Source: Bryobacteraceae bacterium (GTDB lineage: Bacteria; Acidobacteriota; Terriglobia; Bryobacterales; Bryobacteraceae). Taken from it: a stretch of DNA of 36,474 nucleotides. The DNA lies in contig JAIEPW010000112.1 of the NCBI GenBank assembly GCA_019748195.1, forward strand, positions 1-36,474. The letters run 5' to 3'. A model generated the notes under the pieces. The model was not told the DNA's origin. It saw only the letters and a program-made list of their open reading frames with translations, and searched no databases. The position numbers were made by a program, and so were the translations under genes. This document shows, in pieces, positions 1-8,741 of this stretch (the first letter of the stretch is position 1; each line of letters starts with the position of its first letter).

Positions 1-277
1 TTTCCTGTGGACATGGGATTTCTCCTTCATCACATTCTCCCAATCCACTGTCCACTGAAATTCCGGGCCGGCCCACCAATTCCTGAGGTTTGACTGAACC
101 GTTTCTGCAGTTGCCTTCGCTAAGAGCACAAATGAGAACATCGTTGGCACCAAGAGGCAGCAACTTCGTAGCGCCGGCTCCAACGTATGGCACTGCGAGA
201 AAGTTCTTCCCCCTGCTGCTCTTCATCCGCTTCCGCAGAGTGCTCCACAACGCGTGCCGATCCAAGAACTTGAGCAT
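1..277 (-). CDS. Phospholipase-D-like protein, N-terminal part (partial, possibly broken)
   Basis: Reading leftwards from an ATG at 275-277, one frame stays open to the window edge (92 codons). Its first ~70 residues look like the N-terminus of a phospholipase-D-like family: a MLKFLD start, a helix with ALW, then a hydrophobic strand followed by GAGATKLLPLG and a NDVLIC strand. After about residue 72 the frame loses hydrophobic pattern, while the overlapping frame (ATG at 139-141, also open to the edge) reads a Trp-rich stretch beginning NWWAGPEFQW. Either the gene is frameshifted or rearranged near position 60-80, or a second short gene overlaps it. No clear Shine-Dalgarno sequence is visible. 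The family guess rests on recall of the N-terminal pattern; the HKD catalytic motifs would lie outside the window. Confidence 0.35.
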   Translation of the reverse strand, partial: MLKFLDRHALWSTLRKRMKSSRGKNFLAVPYVGAGATKLLPLGANDVLICALSEGNCRNGSVKPQELVGRPGISVDSGLGECDEGEIPCPQE

Positions 278-340
278 AGTTCATCAGATTACTCCAGGAT
301 TGCGGGGTATTGCCAAGTCGTCTATAACAGCCGCTGCGGG

Positions 341-1432
341 TTACTGCACCAGCTTCAGAATCATCCCCGTATTCGTCGCCGCCCAGTACCCATTCGCCTC
401 ATTCCCCGTCAGAATCACGCGATTCGCCACCGCCCGGTAATCCACCGGCATCTCCCGCCAGTTGCGGAAATCCCGCGATTCCACAATCCGCACCTTCCCC
501 GGAATCGGCGCGCTCGACAAGCGCCCCGGCACTTCATAACCCGCCAGAAACGCCCGATCCGCCGACGGAATCAGCGAATCCGTAATCGCCCGGTTCTTTT
601 CCCGGTACACCCGATCCAGCTTGCCGCCCTTCAGCCCCAGGTACACCTCCGACGGCCAGTCGAACGCATCCACGAAGCGCATCGCCAGCAGCCGCAAACC
701 GCCGGGACCATAGCGCGCCGACACGATCCGCCCCAGCAGCGGCGCGGTCGATGCCTTCCATGTCTTTCCGCCGTCCAGGGTGTCCAGCATCATTGCCAGC
801 GACGGCCGCTCCCGCCGCACCTCGCTTGGATCCGCCCATGCCGGAGCCAGCCTCCGGCTCGGCGCCGTGAACCCGCCCAGAATCGCGCCCCGCTGCTCGT
901 CGGAGAACCCGATCAGCTCATAGCTCGAAAACTCTTCCCGCCCGGAAGGCTCCTTCGCCTCCGGCACCGCCTTCCAGTTCCTGCCGCCGTTGCTGGTCTG
1001 CCACACCGCTTTCGGAGTGCCCACTGCCCAGCCGCGCTGCGCATCCGCGAAATACAAATCGCGAACGCCCTTCAGGCCCTTCAGCTTGCGCCAGCTTCGC
1101 CCCGCCTCCTCGGTCACCCAGATGCCGCGCTCGGTCGCCATCCAGCCCAGCGATTCGTTCAGAAAGAACAGCGCGACACCCGCTTCTTTCAAGGGAACCC
1201 GGGTCCACGTCTCGCCCCCGTCGCTGGTCACCAGCGACATCGGGCGGACGTCGTCGCGTTCGCGATCGCGCTCGAAACCAACCGCCACGCCGCGGCGCGG
1301 CGATGCAAACTCGATATCGTTCAACGTCAGCGACGTCTTGTCTTCGTCGTGAAAGTAGCGCATCTGCCAGCGGCCTGTTTCCCCGGCCGCGGGCGCGAGC
1401 ATCGCCCATGCCAATGCAATCGCCAGTCTCAT
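341..1432 (-). CDS. Secreted BNR/Asp-box repeat protein (Ycf48-like propeller)
   Basis: A 363-aa protein with a hydrophobic N-terminal signal (MRLAIALAWAMLAPAAG) and at least four Asp-box/BNR motifs of the S/T-x-D/N-x-G-x-x-W type, at about residues 69-76 (DGGETW), 107-114 (EAGRSW), 146-153 (NGGRNW) and 218-225 (DGGKTW). Repeats with GWA/GWM turns between them are typical of Ycf48/HCF136-like and sialidase-like beta-propellers. Such proteins usually act as exported scaffold or assembly factors; no substrate can be named. The ATG at 1430-1432 is used because it overlaps the stop of the upstream GAF gene in an ATGA (1429-1432), which implies translational coupling, and because it gives a signal peptide. 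An upstream extension in the same frame, to 1822, is a shadow of the GAF gene. Confidence 0.8.
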   Translation of the reverse strand: MRLAIALAWAMLAPAAGETGRWQMRYFHDEDKTSLTLNDIEFASPRRGVAVGFERDRERDDVRPMSLVTSDGGETWTRVPLKEAGVALFFLNESLGWMATERGIWVTEEAGRSWRKLKGLKGVRDLYFADAQRGWAVGTPKAVWQTSNGGRNWKAVPEAKEPSGREEFSSYELIGFSDEQRGAILGGFTAPSRRLAPAWADPSEVRRERPSLAMMLDTLDGGKTWKASTAPLLGRIVSARYGPGGLRLLAMRFVDAFDWPSEVYLGLKGGKLDRVYREKNRAITDSLIPSADRAFLAGYEVPGRLSSAPIPGKVRIVESRDFRNWREMPVDYRAVANRVILTGNEANGYWAATNTGMILKLVQ

Positions 1433-2028
1433 TCCGTGCGGGACGCGGAGCCGCCGAGCACCAGTTCCGCGTGATGGATCCGCGGCACCGAATTGGGCTC
1501 CACTTGCGAGAGCAGAAGCAAACATCCGATCTGTTCTCCGATGGTGGTCAGCAGTTCCATCTCTTCGCCCGAATGCGCGTGCGCCTGGCGGTGCTGCACG
1601 TTCAACACGCCCACCAGCCGGTTGCGCGCCACCACGGGCGCCGAAAGAAATGCCTCGTAAGTGTCCTCCGGCAGATCGCTGAACGCCTTGAAGCGCGGAT
1701 CGCGATACGCCTCGCGCGAGATCGACAGTAGCCGCCGCTCCCGCGCCACCCAGCCCGTCAACCCCTCCGACATCTTCAGCCGCACCGTGCCCACGCCGCG
1801 GCTGGAATGGCTGGCCGCGCACAGCACCAGCTCGTTTTCATCCATCAGGTACAGCAGGCAGGAATCGGCCGAAAGCAATTCGCTCACTCCGGTCAGGATG
1901 CCGCGGATCGCATCCGGCAACGGAATTTCACGAACCATCATGCGGCTGATTCTCTGCAGCAGATGAAGTTCCGAGGTGAGCCGCTCCAGCCGGTGCTCCA
2001 GTTCTCTGGCTTTGGACACTGGCTTCAT
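1429..2028 (-). CDS. GAF domain-containing protein
   Basis: A 199-aa cytoplasmic protein. Residues ~1-30 form a charged helix (KARELEHRLERLTSELHLLQR) that could be a coiled coil. Residues ~35-190 form a GAF domain, with the usual LYLMDEN strand, the SEGLTGWVARE segment, the FLSAPVVARNRLVGVLNV core and a terminal LLTTIGEQIG helix. GAF domains bind small ligands such as cyclic nucleotides or act as redox/NO sensors. No output domain (kinase, GGDEF, HTH) is attached, so it probably acts through a partner. The ATG at 2026-2028 starts just before the coiled coil; extension further upstream is Arg/Pro-rich and unlike a protein. It is followed by the BNR protein with a 4-bp ATGA overlap, so the two are one operon. 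Confidence 0.85.
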   Translation of the reverse strand: MKPVSKARELEHRLERLTSELHLLQRISRMMVREIPLPDAIRGILTGVSELLSADSCLLYLMDENELVLCAASHSSRGVGTVRLKMSEGLTGWVARERRLLSISREAYRDPRFKAFSDLPEDTYEAFLSAPVVARNRLVGVLNVQHRQAHAHSGEEMELLTTIGEQIGCLLLLSQVEPNSVPRIHHAELVLGGSASRTE

Positions 2029-2204
2029 TATCCCACGCGGTCCGGATGGCGGAACGCGTTCTCGGGCGGCGATCCGGCTAACACGCCGCCGGCATCCCCC
2101 CGACCTCGGCGCCGTCGACTGGGATGCTGCTGCATTGGCGCACGGCATCAACAGCGTTGACCCGCGCTCCGTCACGCGGCGTAAACTGGCACGGTGTGCC
2201 ACTC

Positions 2205-3059
2205 ATGATCCCGCATCTGCTCCGCATCCTCCTGATCATCATCGTCATGGCGCTGTGCATTGGGTATCCGTTCTTCCCCGGCGAATACGATAGCCTCGCC
2301 ATGCCACTCTCAGCCCTCGCTCAGGCAGTCGGCGTTCTTGGAGTGCTCCTGGTCCCCGTCGGTTTGTTCTGGATGATCTCGGAGCTGCGCCAGCGCAACC
2401 GCCCGATCAAGAGCCGCGGATTCGTCTTCGCCGCCATCGCCGTGATCCTTGGCGCTCTCATCGCCACCGCGCTGGTCGGGGTAGGGCTGGCAACAGTCGG
2501 CCCGTCTCTCGCGATTCTCCTCCTGGCGGGGTGGGGGTACAGTCTTTACCGGCTAATCCCTGTGCTGCGTGTGATGCGCCACTCCGAGCGGGATCGCTTC
2601 AATCCCACGCCCCTTTATCTCGTGAGTATTCCTCTCGCCACGCTCGTCCTTCAAATCGTCGCGGCCCCGCACCTTACCGCTGCCAGCCGTGCCCACGCCA
2701 TTGCCGGCAGCGCGGAGATGATTGCGGACATCGAGGCCTACCGCAAGGCGCAGGGCCGTTATCCGAATTCACTGCTGGGCGTGTGGAAAGACTACTATCC
2801 GCATGTGGTTGGAGTGGAGCGGTACCACTACCGGCCTGAGCGCGATACCTACAACCTGTATTTCGAGACGCCGCGCTTTGTGCTGGACCGGTTCGGCACA
2901 CGGGAGTTTGTTGTCTATAATCCGCGGAACGAACATTTCATGGTCAGCCATCCCTCCTTCCTGTTGCGGCTAACTCCAGCGGAGTGGCAGTCCCATCGCG
3001 GGTGGTACGCCGTTCATGATGCGGGAACCGATCACTGGCGCTCTTTCTGGTTCGATTAG
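2205..3059 (+). CDS. Multi-pass membrane protein of unknown function
   Basis: A 284-aa protein with about four or five hydrophobic segments in the first ~170 residues (first at residues 3-20, then around 30-58, 70-110 and 140-160), followed by a soluble C-terminal region of ~110 residues. The soluble part opens with a helix and AEMIADIEAYRKAQGRYP, a sequence resembling the start of type II/IV pseudopilin-like domains, then an aromatic-rich region (YHYRP, YNLYFE). No catalytic motif is recognised. The ATG at 2205 puts the first membrane segment at the N-terminus; the frame is open further upstream but that part reads as antisense of nothing recognised. Divergent from the GAF operon, with a 176-bp intergenic region. 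Confidence 0.7.
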   Translation: MIPHLLRILLIIIVMALCIGYPFFPGEYDSLAMPLSALAQAVGVLGVLLVPVGLFWMISELRQRNRPIKSRGFVFAAIAVILGALIATALVGVGLATVGPSLAILLLAGWGYSLYRLIPVLRVMRHSERDRFNPTPLYLVSIPLATLVLQIVAAPHLTAASRAHAIAGSAEMIADIEAYRKAQGRYPNSLLGVWKDYYPHVVGVERYHYRPERDTYNLYFETPRFVLDRFGTREFVVYNPRNEHFMVSHPSFLLRLTPAEWQSHRGWYAVHDAGTDHWRSFWFD

Positions 3060-3198
3060 CCTTTGGCGCCGCCATCAAGCTGCCACTAATGTTCTCCCGG
3101 CCGTTCCAAGTGGCTTGCCGAACATCCTCGATAACGAGGGTGTCAACCAAGTGGAAATCGCGGCGCGGAGTTCGTTACAGCTTCTCGGCCGGCGCCGA

Positions 3199-5355
3199 TT
3201 AGCGGCGCAAGATCACTTTCGCCAGCCCGCTGTTCCCGGCCGCGTCCGTCACCCGCACCGCCACCACATGCTCGCCCGCGGCCAGTGCCTCGGGCTTCAC
3301 CAGGAACGACTCCCGCCGCTGGTCGACCACCCCGTCCGCCGCCTCCAGCATCACCCACGGGCCGGCGTCCACCGAGTACTCGGCTTTTCGCAGCGGAGAA
3401 GCAGCATCGGACGCCTCCACCGCGATTTCCATGCCCTTGAGCGCCGCCACCACCACCGGCGGCGTATTGTCGATCACCACCGGCGCGCTGATCACCTCCG
3501 ACTCCCGAGCCTGCGACGCCGGATTCGCGGGCGCATCGGACGCCACCACGCGGAACCAGTAACGGCCGTCGGCCAGCGAATCCGCGTCCAAGGTGACCGA
3601 GTTCTCCGCGATCGCCGTCTTCAGCGTCTTCCATTCCTGCTCGCCTTCGCCCCGCGCCGCCAGCGTAAAGCTGAGCTTGTCGCCGTCGGGATCGTCGGCC
3701 TGCCAGGTAATCTGCAACTGGGAAGAGCCGGAGCGCGCCACCGTCTGCTGCGAAGCGCCCGCCGGCGTGGACGCCTCGCCGGTGTCCGTGACGGTGATGG
3801 TGTAGGCCGCCGTGCCGGACGCGGGGGCGGCCGGCTTGGCCGCGGCGGCCGCCGCCGCCGACGTCACAGTGACCGCGCGAGCCACCGGAGGCGTGTTCTG
3901 CGGCAGGTAGGACAGCGTCACGCCGCCGACTTCCGAGCCGCCCCGCAGCTCCGCCTGCCACTGCAGGAATCGCGCATTGGGACTGGCGACGCGCCCGTCC
4001 TTCAGTTCCGCCCACTCGCTCCAGGTGGCATCCGGACGGGCGGAGTTGCCGCTGCGCGTTCTCAACCGCACTGCGCCGGCCCCGCGCAGATCCAGAGCGC
4101 CCCAGCGCGCGATATTGTTTGCGTCATGCACGGGCGACGTGAACGTGCCGATCTCAGCCTCCGCGGGACCGATGCGCAGCACGCGGCCGAGATTCGAGGT
4201 CGCGGCGGTCAGGCCCTCGCTGGTTTCGAGCAGCCGGATCACCTCCCCTTCCTCGGTCTCGGCGAGCAGCGTGGTTTTGCGATCCGGACCCAGCCGGTAC
4301 ACGCGTCCTTGAACATCGGTGGCGAACGAAAGTACGCCGCCCGACGCCAGCAGATCGTAGGCGTTTTCCTCCTTGGAGGTCCACAGCGTTTCCACCGTGT
4401 TGTCGGGCTGGATGCGGTAGATGGCGGATTTCTCCACGCCGGCGACCTCGAAGGAACTGGTAACCACAGCCGCGGGCGTCACCGCCGCTGCTTTCGTCCC
4501 GTCCGGCTTGGGAGCGCCGGGAACGCCCGCCTGCGCCTCGGATACCGTGATGGAGGTTCCCGGGCTGGAGACGGTGGTGGTGCTGATAGTCGCGGCGGCA
4601 GCCGCCGCCGCCCCGGCGCGTTTGGCCACGGAGCCGCCCATCGCCGCCGCATAGACCGCACCGCCGGGACCCGCGACAATGGCCCGGATCTCGGGCAGGT
4701 TCGCGTCATACAGCACGAAGGCCTTGTCCTTCGCGGTGATGCGGTACAGAATGCCGTTGGGTTCGCTGCCGGCCAGCAGGCGCCCTTGCCCGTCGAACGC
4801 CAGCGCCGTGACATGCGACTGCTGCGTGTCGTAGTAAACCTCGCCCTGCCCCGCCGCGGTGACGCGGTGAATTTTCGCCGGGTCGCCGGAGGCGGCGTAC
4901 AACGCGTTGTCGGGCCCGAACGCAAGCGCCCAGACGTATTTCGATTGCGGATCGAAGTACAGTTCCGCTTTGCCGTTTTCAATGCGATAGATCTTGCTGT
5001 CGGGAGCCGTTGCGGCGAACACGGCGTCACCCCGCACGGCCACGGCGAAGATTTCTGGCTGGGTGGAGGTCCACAGGATCGACGCCTTGCCGGCGGGATC
5101 GATTTTGTACAGCCGTCCGCGATGTCCGGTGCCGAGGTACAGGGACCCGTCGCCGCCGCGCGCCACGCTCCACACCTGCGGCTCATCGGAGGCAAACAGC
5201 ACCGAGACCTTGGGCGCGAGCGTCAGCCGCCCGTCGCGCGAAACCGCCACGCCCTTCATGCGGCCGCGAAGGAAGTCGGTGTAGGACGCGAGTTCCCAGG
5301 TCTGGGTGGAGGCCGACCACGCCAGCCCCCCGATCAGCAACAGGCTCAGTTTCAT
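3199..5355 (-). CDS. Secreted beta-propeller protein with Fn3/Ig-like C-terminal domains
   Basis: A 718-aa exported protein. It has a signal sequence (MKLSLLLIGGLAWSAS), then six or more propeller blades of the form GDGSLYLGTGHRGRLYKID and GPDNALYAASGDPAKIHRV through residues ~60-420. An Ala-rich/Thr-rich linker (around residues 245-275, written by a GCC/GCG run) interrupts the propeller. The C-terminal third has IDNTPPVV and QNTPPVARAV junctions and DDPDGDKLSF/DGRYWFRV segments, typical of Fn3 or cadherin-like beta-sandwich domains in bacterial surface proteins. The ATG at 5353-5355 overlaps the stop of the S55 peptidase (ATGA, 5352-5355), so the two are translationally coupled and probably work together outside the inner membrane. 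No enzyme motif is visible. Confidence 0.8.
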   Translation of the reverse strand: MKLSLLLIGGLAWSASTQTWELASYTDFLRGRMKGVAVSRDGRLTLAPKVSVLFASDEPQVWSVARGGDGSLYLGTGHRGRLYKIDPAGKASILWTSTQPEIFAVAVRGDAVFAATAPDSKIYRIENGKAELYFDPQSKYVWALAFGPDNALYAASGDPAKIHRVTAAGQGEVYYDTQQSHVTALAFDGQGRLLAGSEPNGILYRITAKDKAFVLYDANLPEIRAIVAGPGGAVYAAAMGGSVAKRAGAAAAAAATISTTTVSSPGTSITVSEAQAGVPGAPKPDGTKAAAVTPAAVVTSSFEVAGVEKSAIYRIQPDNTVETLWTSKEENAYDLLASGGVLSFATDVQGRVYRLGPDRKTTLLAETEEGEVIRLLETSEGLTAATSNLGRVLRIGPAEAEIGTFTSPVHDANNIARWGALDLRGAGAVRLRTRSGNSARPDATWSEWAELKDGRVASPNARFLQWQAELRGGSEVGGVTLSYLPQNTPPVARAVTVTSAAAAAAAKPAAPASGTAAYTITVTDTGEASTPAGASQQTVARSGSSQLQITWQADDPDGDKLSFTLAARGEGEQEWKTLKTAIAENSVTLDADSLADGRYWFRVVASDAPANPASQARESEVISAPVVIDNTPPVVVAALKGMEIAVEASDAASPLRKAEYSVDAGPWVMLEAADGVVDQRRESFLVKPEALAAGEHVVAVRVTDAAGNSGLAKVILRR

Positions 5356-7103
5356 TCTCGGATTTCCAGTTGAATGGTCTTGCTTCCGGCCACCGCGCCG
5401 CTGCCGGGATTCAGATCGAACTCGCGGATCTTCGACCCCCGCCAGGCCAACTGCGCGCCCTGCGAAGTCTGCTGCCGGCCGAGGATCAACGCGGCGGAAG
5501 GAGGCGGATCGGGCAGTTCCCTGCCCTGCACCGGATAGCCCGGCTCCGGACGCCACAGCGTCACGTAGGCTTTGTCGTTGGGGCGCAGGCGCTCCAGCAG
5601 CGACAGCACGTCGCCCGCCGTGTTGGGGGGCGAGGCGATGGCCGGCTGCAGATCCACGAAATTGGTGTAGCCGGCGTCGGCGGCGGTGATGAACACCAGG
5701 CCCGGCGATGCGCCCTCCGGGATCCGATAACGGATCTTGCGCGTGCTCTCGGCGCCGTTTTCGCCGGTCAACGCGACCCCGATCTCCACTTCCTCGCCGG
5801 GACGCGCGCGCCGCTGCGAGGTCCAGAGACGATCGATCTGCCACAGCTTCTTGCGCTCCACGGCTTCGGCCTCGATATGGATACTCTTCAGTTGCAGAGC
5901 CTCGAATCCGCTTTGCAGGGCATAGCCAAGGGGCATGGCGGCGCCGAGGGAGGCGATCAGGGGCAGGTTCGAATCTCCGGTAAAAAAGTTGCCGATCTGC
6001 AAGGGCTTCGTGCCGCCCTCGAACTCCACCGTGCCGCGCAGGGAAACGCTGGAAGCGCCCACCAGACGCTCGGTTCCGTCCAACGCCGAGAAGATGGCCA
6101 TTTGCACCAGCAACGGCGCGAGCACGGGGTCGCGGATCAGCTCCATCCGGTAGCTCCTGGGGCCGCCCTCGCCCTTCACGGCAATGGTTAGGGGGGCCAG
6201 GCGGGACTTCCGCCCCAGCTCGCCGGCGATGGCGGCATTGCGGTCCTGGGTGATGGTTCCCAACCATTCCTTGGCCGAGGAAATCTTGAAGGACGCGGTC
6301 AGGTTCGGCAGTAGGGTAATCACTTCGGCGCGCGCGAACGGCATTTCCGTGCCGCCCGCGGACAGGAAGCGATGTCCGAAGGCGTAGATCTGATTGCCGT
6401 CGATGTGGGTAACCGTGCCGTCGGCGCCCACCGCCATGTCGCCGGACATCAACTGGACGGAGATCATGGACCCAGGCTGCAGGGACTTGGGATCGCCGCC
6501 CGGGACTGCGCGGCCGGATGCCCCGGGTCCCTGGCGGGGCGAGAGTCCGGCGGAGCGGAGCGCCGGGCCGAACTGGTCCAGAGTGGCGGAAGTGAATCCG
6601 CTGAACGACATAGGGGTGGAAATCTCTACCATTCGTTCACCCCCGGCGGCGACCTCCAGGGGCCGCGACAGGGCGGCGGTCAAATCGACATTCCAGGGCG
6701 ATCGGGCGGCGCGGACGCGGCGCGGGAGCACGGGGGCGGTCTCCAGCATCTCCTCAATGGGGCGGATTCCCGCGATCGCTTCCTTGGCGAAAGGGAACGC
6801 CAGGGCTACAGCTCCAATCAGTTTGCCGCCGATATAAACAGGGCTGCCGCTCATTCCCTGCAGGACGCCGGTGTTTGCCAGGGGACCGCCGGACAGCCGG
6901 GCGAGGATCACGTTTTGCTTGGGGCCGAGGTTTTCGAGCACGCCGAGGATTTCGGCGTCGAAAGACTCGACTTGGCTTCCGGAAAAGACGGTCCTGCCGG
7001 TGCCCTTCATGCCGGGTCGGATTTCTCTGAGGGGAAGCGTGGCTTGCTGCGCTAGCAACGCCACGGCCGAAAGCAGTACTAGGACAGCCGGGCGGGGTGA
7101 CAC
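5352..7103 (-). CDS. SpoIVB-type S55 serine peptidase domain protein
   Basis: A 583-aa exported protein starting with GTG (7101-7103) and a hydrophobic signal (residues ~5-20). It contains the S55 nucleophile motif GMSGSP at residues 83-88 (Ser87 expected as nucleophile), preceded by RPGMKGTGRTVF and followed by GGKLIGAV and an AGIRPIEEML segment. A second region has YAFGHRF (His244), then SFKIS and WLGTITQDRNAAIAGELG, which resembles the part of SpoIVB around its catalytic His. In SpoIVB the His segment precedes the Ser segment; here the order is reversed. The C-terminal ~250 residues are beta-rich and unassigned. SpoIVB signals in sporulation by regulated proteolysis, but nothing here suggests sporulation, so substrate and role are unknown. 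An AAAGG lies very close to the GTG, so the exact start is uncertain. Confidence 0.8.
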   Translation of the reverse strand: MSPRPAVLVLLSAVALLAQQATLPLREIRPGMKGTGRTVFSGSQVESFDAEILGVLENLGPKQNVILARLSGGPLANTGVLQGMSGSPVYIGGKLIGAVALAFPFAKEAIAGIRPIEEMLETAPVLPRRVRAARSPWNVDLTAALSRPLEVAAGGERMVEISTPMSFSGFTSATLDQFGPALRSAGLSPRQGPGASGRAVPGGDPKSLQPGSMISVQLMSGDMAVGADGTVTHIDGNQIYAFGHRFLSAGGTEMPFARAEVITLLPNLTASFKISSAKEWLGTITQDRNAAIAGELGRKSRLAPLTIAVKGEGGPRSYRMELIRDPVLAPLLVQMAIFSALDGTERLVGASSVSLRGTVEFEGGTKPLQIGNFFTGDSNLPLIASLGAAMPLGYALQSGFEALQLKSIHIEAEAVERKKLWQIDRLWTSQRRARPGEEVEIGVALTGENGAESTRKIRYRIPEGASPGLVFITAADAGYTNFVDLQPAIASPPNTAGDVLSLLERLRPNDKAYVTLWRPEPGYPVQGRELPDPPPSAALILGRQQTSQGAQLAWRGSKIREFDLNPGSGAVAGSKTIQLEIRE

Positions 7104-7183
7104 ACCTTTATTGTAAGCTTTAAGTGGATCTTCCAGGCTATTGCCGGTCCGGATTAGAACCAGTTAAGGTTGGGGGAAAGAGC

Positions 7184-8083
7184 ATGGCCTCCATTGCCAA
7201 CAAACTACCCGAATCGGCGGCTTCGCCGGAAACGCGAGCATTCCCTTGGACATCGGTGGCGTGGTTCCTTGCGCTGGTCGCGCTTTGCTACGCTCCCATG
7301 CTGCAGCGGCTGGCGCTGCAGTGGAGCACCGACGAGGATGTCGGACACGGATTCTTCGTCCCCGTGGTCGCGGCGTACATCGCCTGGCAGCGCCGGGACG
7401 AACTGCTGGCGCGGCGGTGGACGCCGAGCTACTGGGGCATTCCGCTGATCCTGTGGGGAGCGTTTCAAAGCTGGGTGGGAACGCTGGGCGCGGAGCTCTT
7501 TTTGCAAAGAACAGCGATCCTGTTCACGCTGGCCGGCATCGTGACCGCCATCGGCGGTTTCGCGCTGCTGCGGGCGCTGAGTTTTCCGCTCGCGCTGCTG
7601 ATCTTCATGGTTCCGATTCCGGCGGTGATCTACGGGCAGATCACGCTGCCGTTGCAGCTTTTCGCGAGTTCGGTGGCGGAGACCTCGCTGAACCTGATCG
7701 GGATCCCCGTGATCCGGGACGGAAACGTGCTGGAGCTGCCAAGCCAGAAGCTTTCCGTGGTGGAGGCCTGCAGCGGCATCCGCAGCCTGCTCTCGCTGTC
7801 GTTCCTGTCGCTGGTCTACGCCTACTTCTTCGATAAGAAAGTGTGGATGCGCGGCGCGCTGCTGGTGGCGACGGTGCCGATTGCCATCATCGCCAACGCG
7901 GGACGCGTGACCATTACCGGGGTGCTCAGCGAGTACAGTCCGGACCTGGCCAAAGGCGTGTTCCATGAACTCGAGGGCTGGGTGATTTTCGTCGTGGCGC
8001 TGCTCATGCTGGTGCTGACGCACCAGGTGATCAACCGCTTGTGGACGCGATTCGGGAAGGAGAAACCTGGTGCAGTTTCCGCG
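7184..8083 (+). CDS. Exosortase (transpeptidase-like membrane protease of PEP-CTERM sorting)
   Basis: An integral membrane protein of 300 aa with about eight hydrophobic helices. It carries the full exosortase/archaeosortase triad: Cys196 in VEACSGIRS, Arg241 in NAGRV and His261 in FHELEGW. The family cleaves substrates bearing a C-terminal PEP-CTERM or related tripartite signal during export of surface proteins, often with exopolysaccharide synthesis. The ATG at 7184 follows a GGGGGAAAG Shine-Dalgarno-like sequence (7172-7180); the frame is open upstream to 7124 but that lacks a ribosome site. The stop (TAG, 8084-8086) lies inside the first codons of epsI, an overlap of 17 bp. No exopolysaccharide glycosyltransferases and no convincing PEP-CTERM substrate lie in the window. 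Confidence 0.93.
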
Positions 8084-8711
8084 TAGCCGTGCCGTGCTTC
8101 TGGTAACGGTGCTCCTGCTGGCGCAGGCAGCCTTGCTGTATAGCTCCGTTCGCAAGGAAGTGATTCCCGCGGGCAAGCCCTTGAAGGGATTCCCCACCAG
8201 CCTGGACGGCTGGCGGATGCTGCAGGAAGGCGTGATCGAAAAAGAGATTCAGGACGTGCTGCAAGCCGACGATCTGTTGAACCGGACCTACGGCAACGGC
8301 TCGTCCATCGCGTCGCTGTTCGTCGCCGCGTTCCAGTCGCAGCGCAACGGCAAGACGCCGCATTCGCCCAAGAATTGCCTGCCGGGCAGCGGCTGGGTGC
8401 CGCTGGTATCGGAGGAGCGGCAGGTGGAAACCCCGATCGGCACTCTCAACGTGAATCATTACCAGGTGGGCAAGGGCGATTCCCGCAGCGTGGTTCTTTA
8501 CTGGTATCAGTCCCGCGACCGCAGCGTCGCCAGCGAGTATACGGCCAAGCTGTACGTGATCGCGGACGCGATCCGGTACAATCGAACGGATACGGCGCTG
8601 GTCCGGGTGGTTGTTCCGGCGGAAAAAGGTCGTGAAGACGAGGCCGTGCAGGTGGGCGAGAGCCTGATCCGCGCGGCGTATCCGCGGATTCGCGAGTTCC
8701 TGCCGCGGTAA
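8070..8711 (+). CDS. epsI: EpsI family exosortase-associated protein
   Basis: A 213-aa protein with one N-terminal membrane segment (residues ~7-27) and an extracytoplasmic domain. The hallmark is NCLPGSGW (residues 102-109, Cys103), followed by YWYQSRDR and a VRVVVP strand, as in the EpsI domain that is fused to the C-terminus of some exosortases and is a separate gene elsewhere. Here it is separate and overlaps the exosortase gene by 17 bp in another frame. Start is GTG at 8070, preceded by GGGAAGGAG (8054-8062), a good ribosome site. EpsI is needed for exopolysaccharide production in some methylotrophs, but its biochemical role is not settled. Confidence 0.9.
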   Translation: MQFPRSRAVLLVTVLLLAQAALLYSSVRKEVIPAGKPLKGFPTSLDGWRMLQEGVIEKEIQDVLQADDLLNRTYGNGSSIASLFVAAFQSQRNGKTPHSPKNCLPGSGWVPLVSEERQVETPIGTLNVNHYQVGKGDSRSVVLYWYQSRDRSVASEYTAKLYVIADAIRYNRTDTALVRVVVPAEKGREDEAVQVGESLIRAAYPRIREFLPR

Positions 8712-8712
8712 C

Positions 8713-8741
8713 GATCTTCCCGCCCGCGGACCGGGAGGATC
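8713..8741 (+). promoter_or_regulatory. Hairpin sequestering the ribosome binding site of the hydrolase gene
   Basis: GATCTTCCCG (8713-8722) and CGGGAGGATC (8732-8741) are complementary over 10 bp in RNA, with one G-U wobble (8717/8737), around a 9-nt loop. The right arm contains GGGAGGA, the ribosome binding site for the ATG at 8742, which follows the stem at once. There is no T-run, so it is not a standard intrinsic terminator. Inference: translation of the downstream gene is limited unless the hairpin opens, for example when ribosomes finishing epsI (stop at 8709-8711) disturb it. Confidence 0.5.

Noticed and set aside
254-1474. Long plus-strand frame (406 codons) across the BNR gene
   Set aside because: Antisense of the secreted BNR protein; composition is His/Arg/Pro-rich with no domain pattern.
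3838-3862. GCC/GCG run as a possible regulatory repeat
   Set aside because: Codes an Ala-rich linker in the propeller protein; similar runs occur at its other linker.
3016-5373. 785-codon plus-strand frame
   Set aside because: Antisense shadow of the propeller gene; high-G+C third positions create long open opposite frames.
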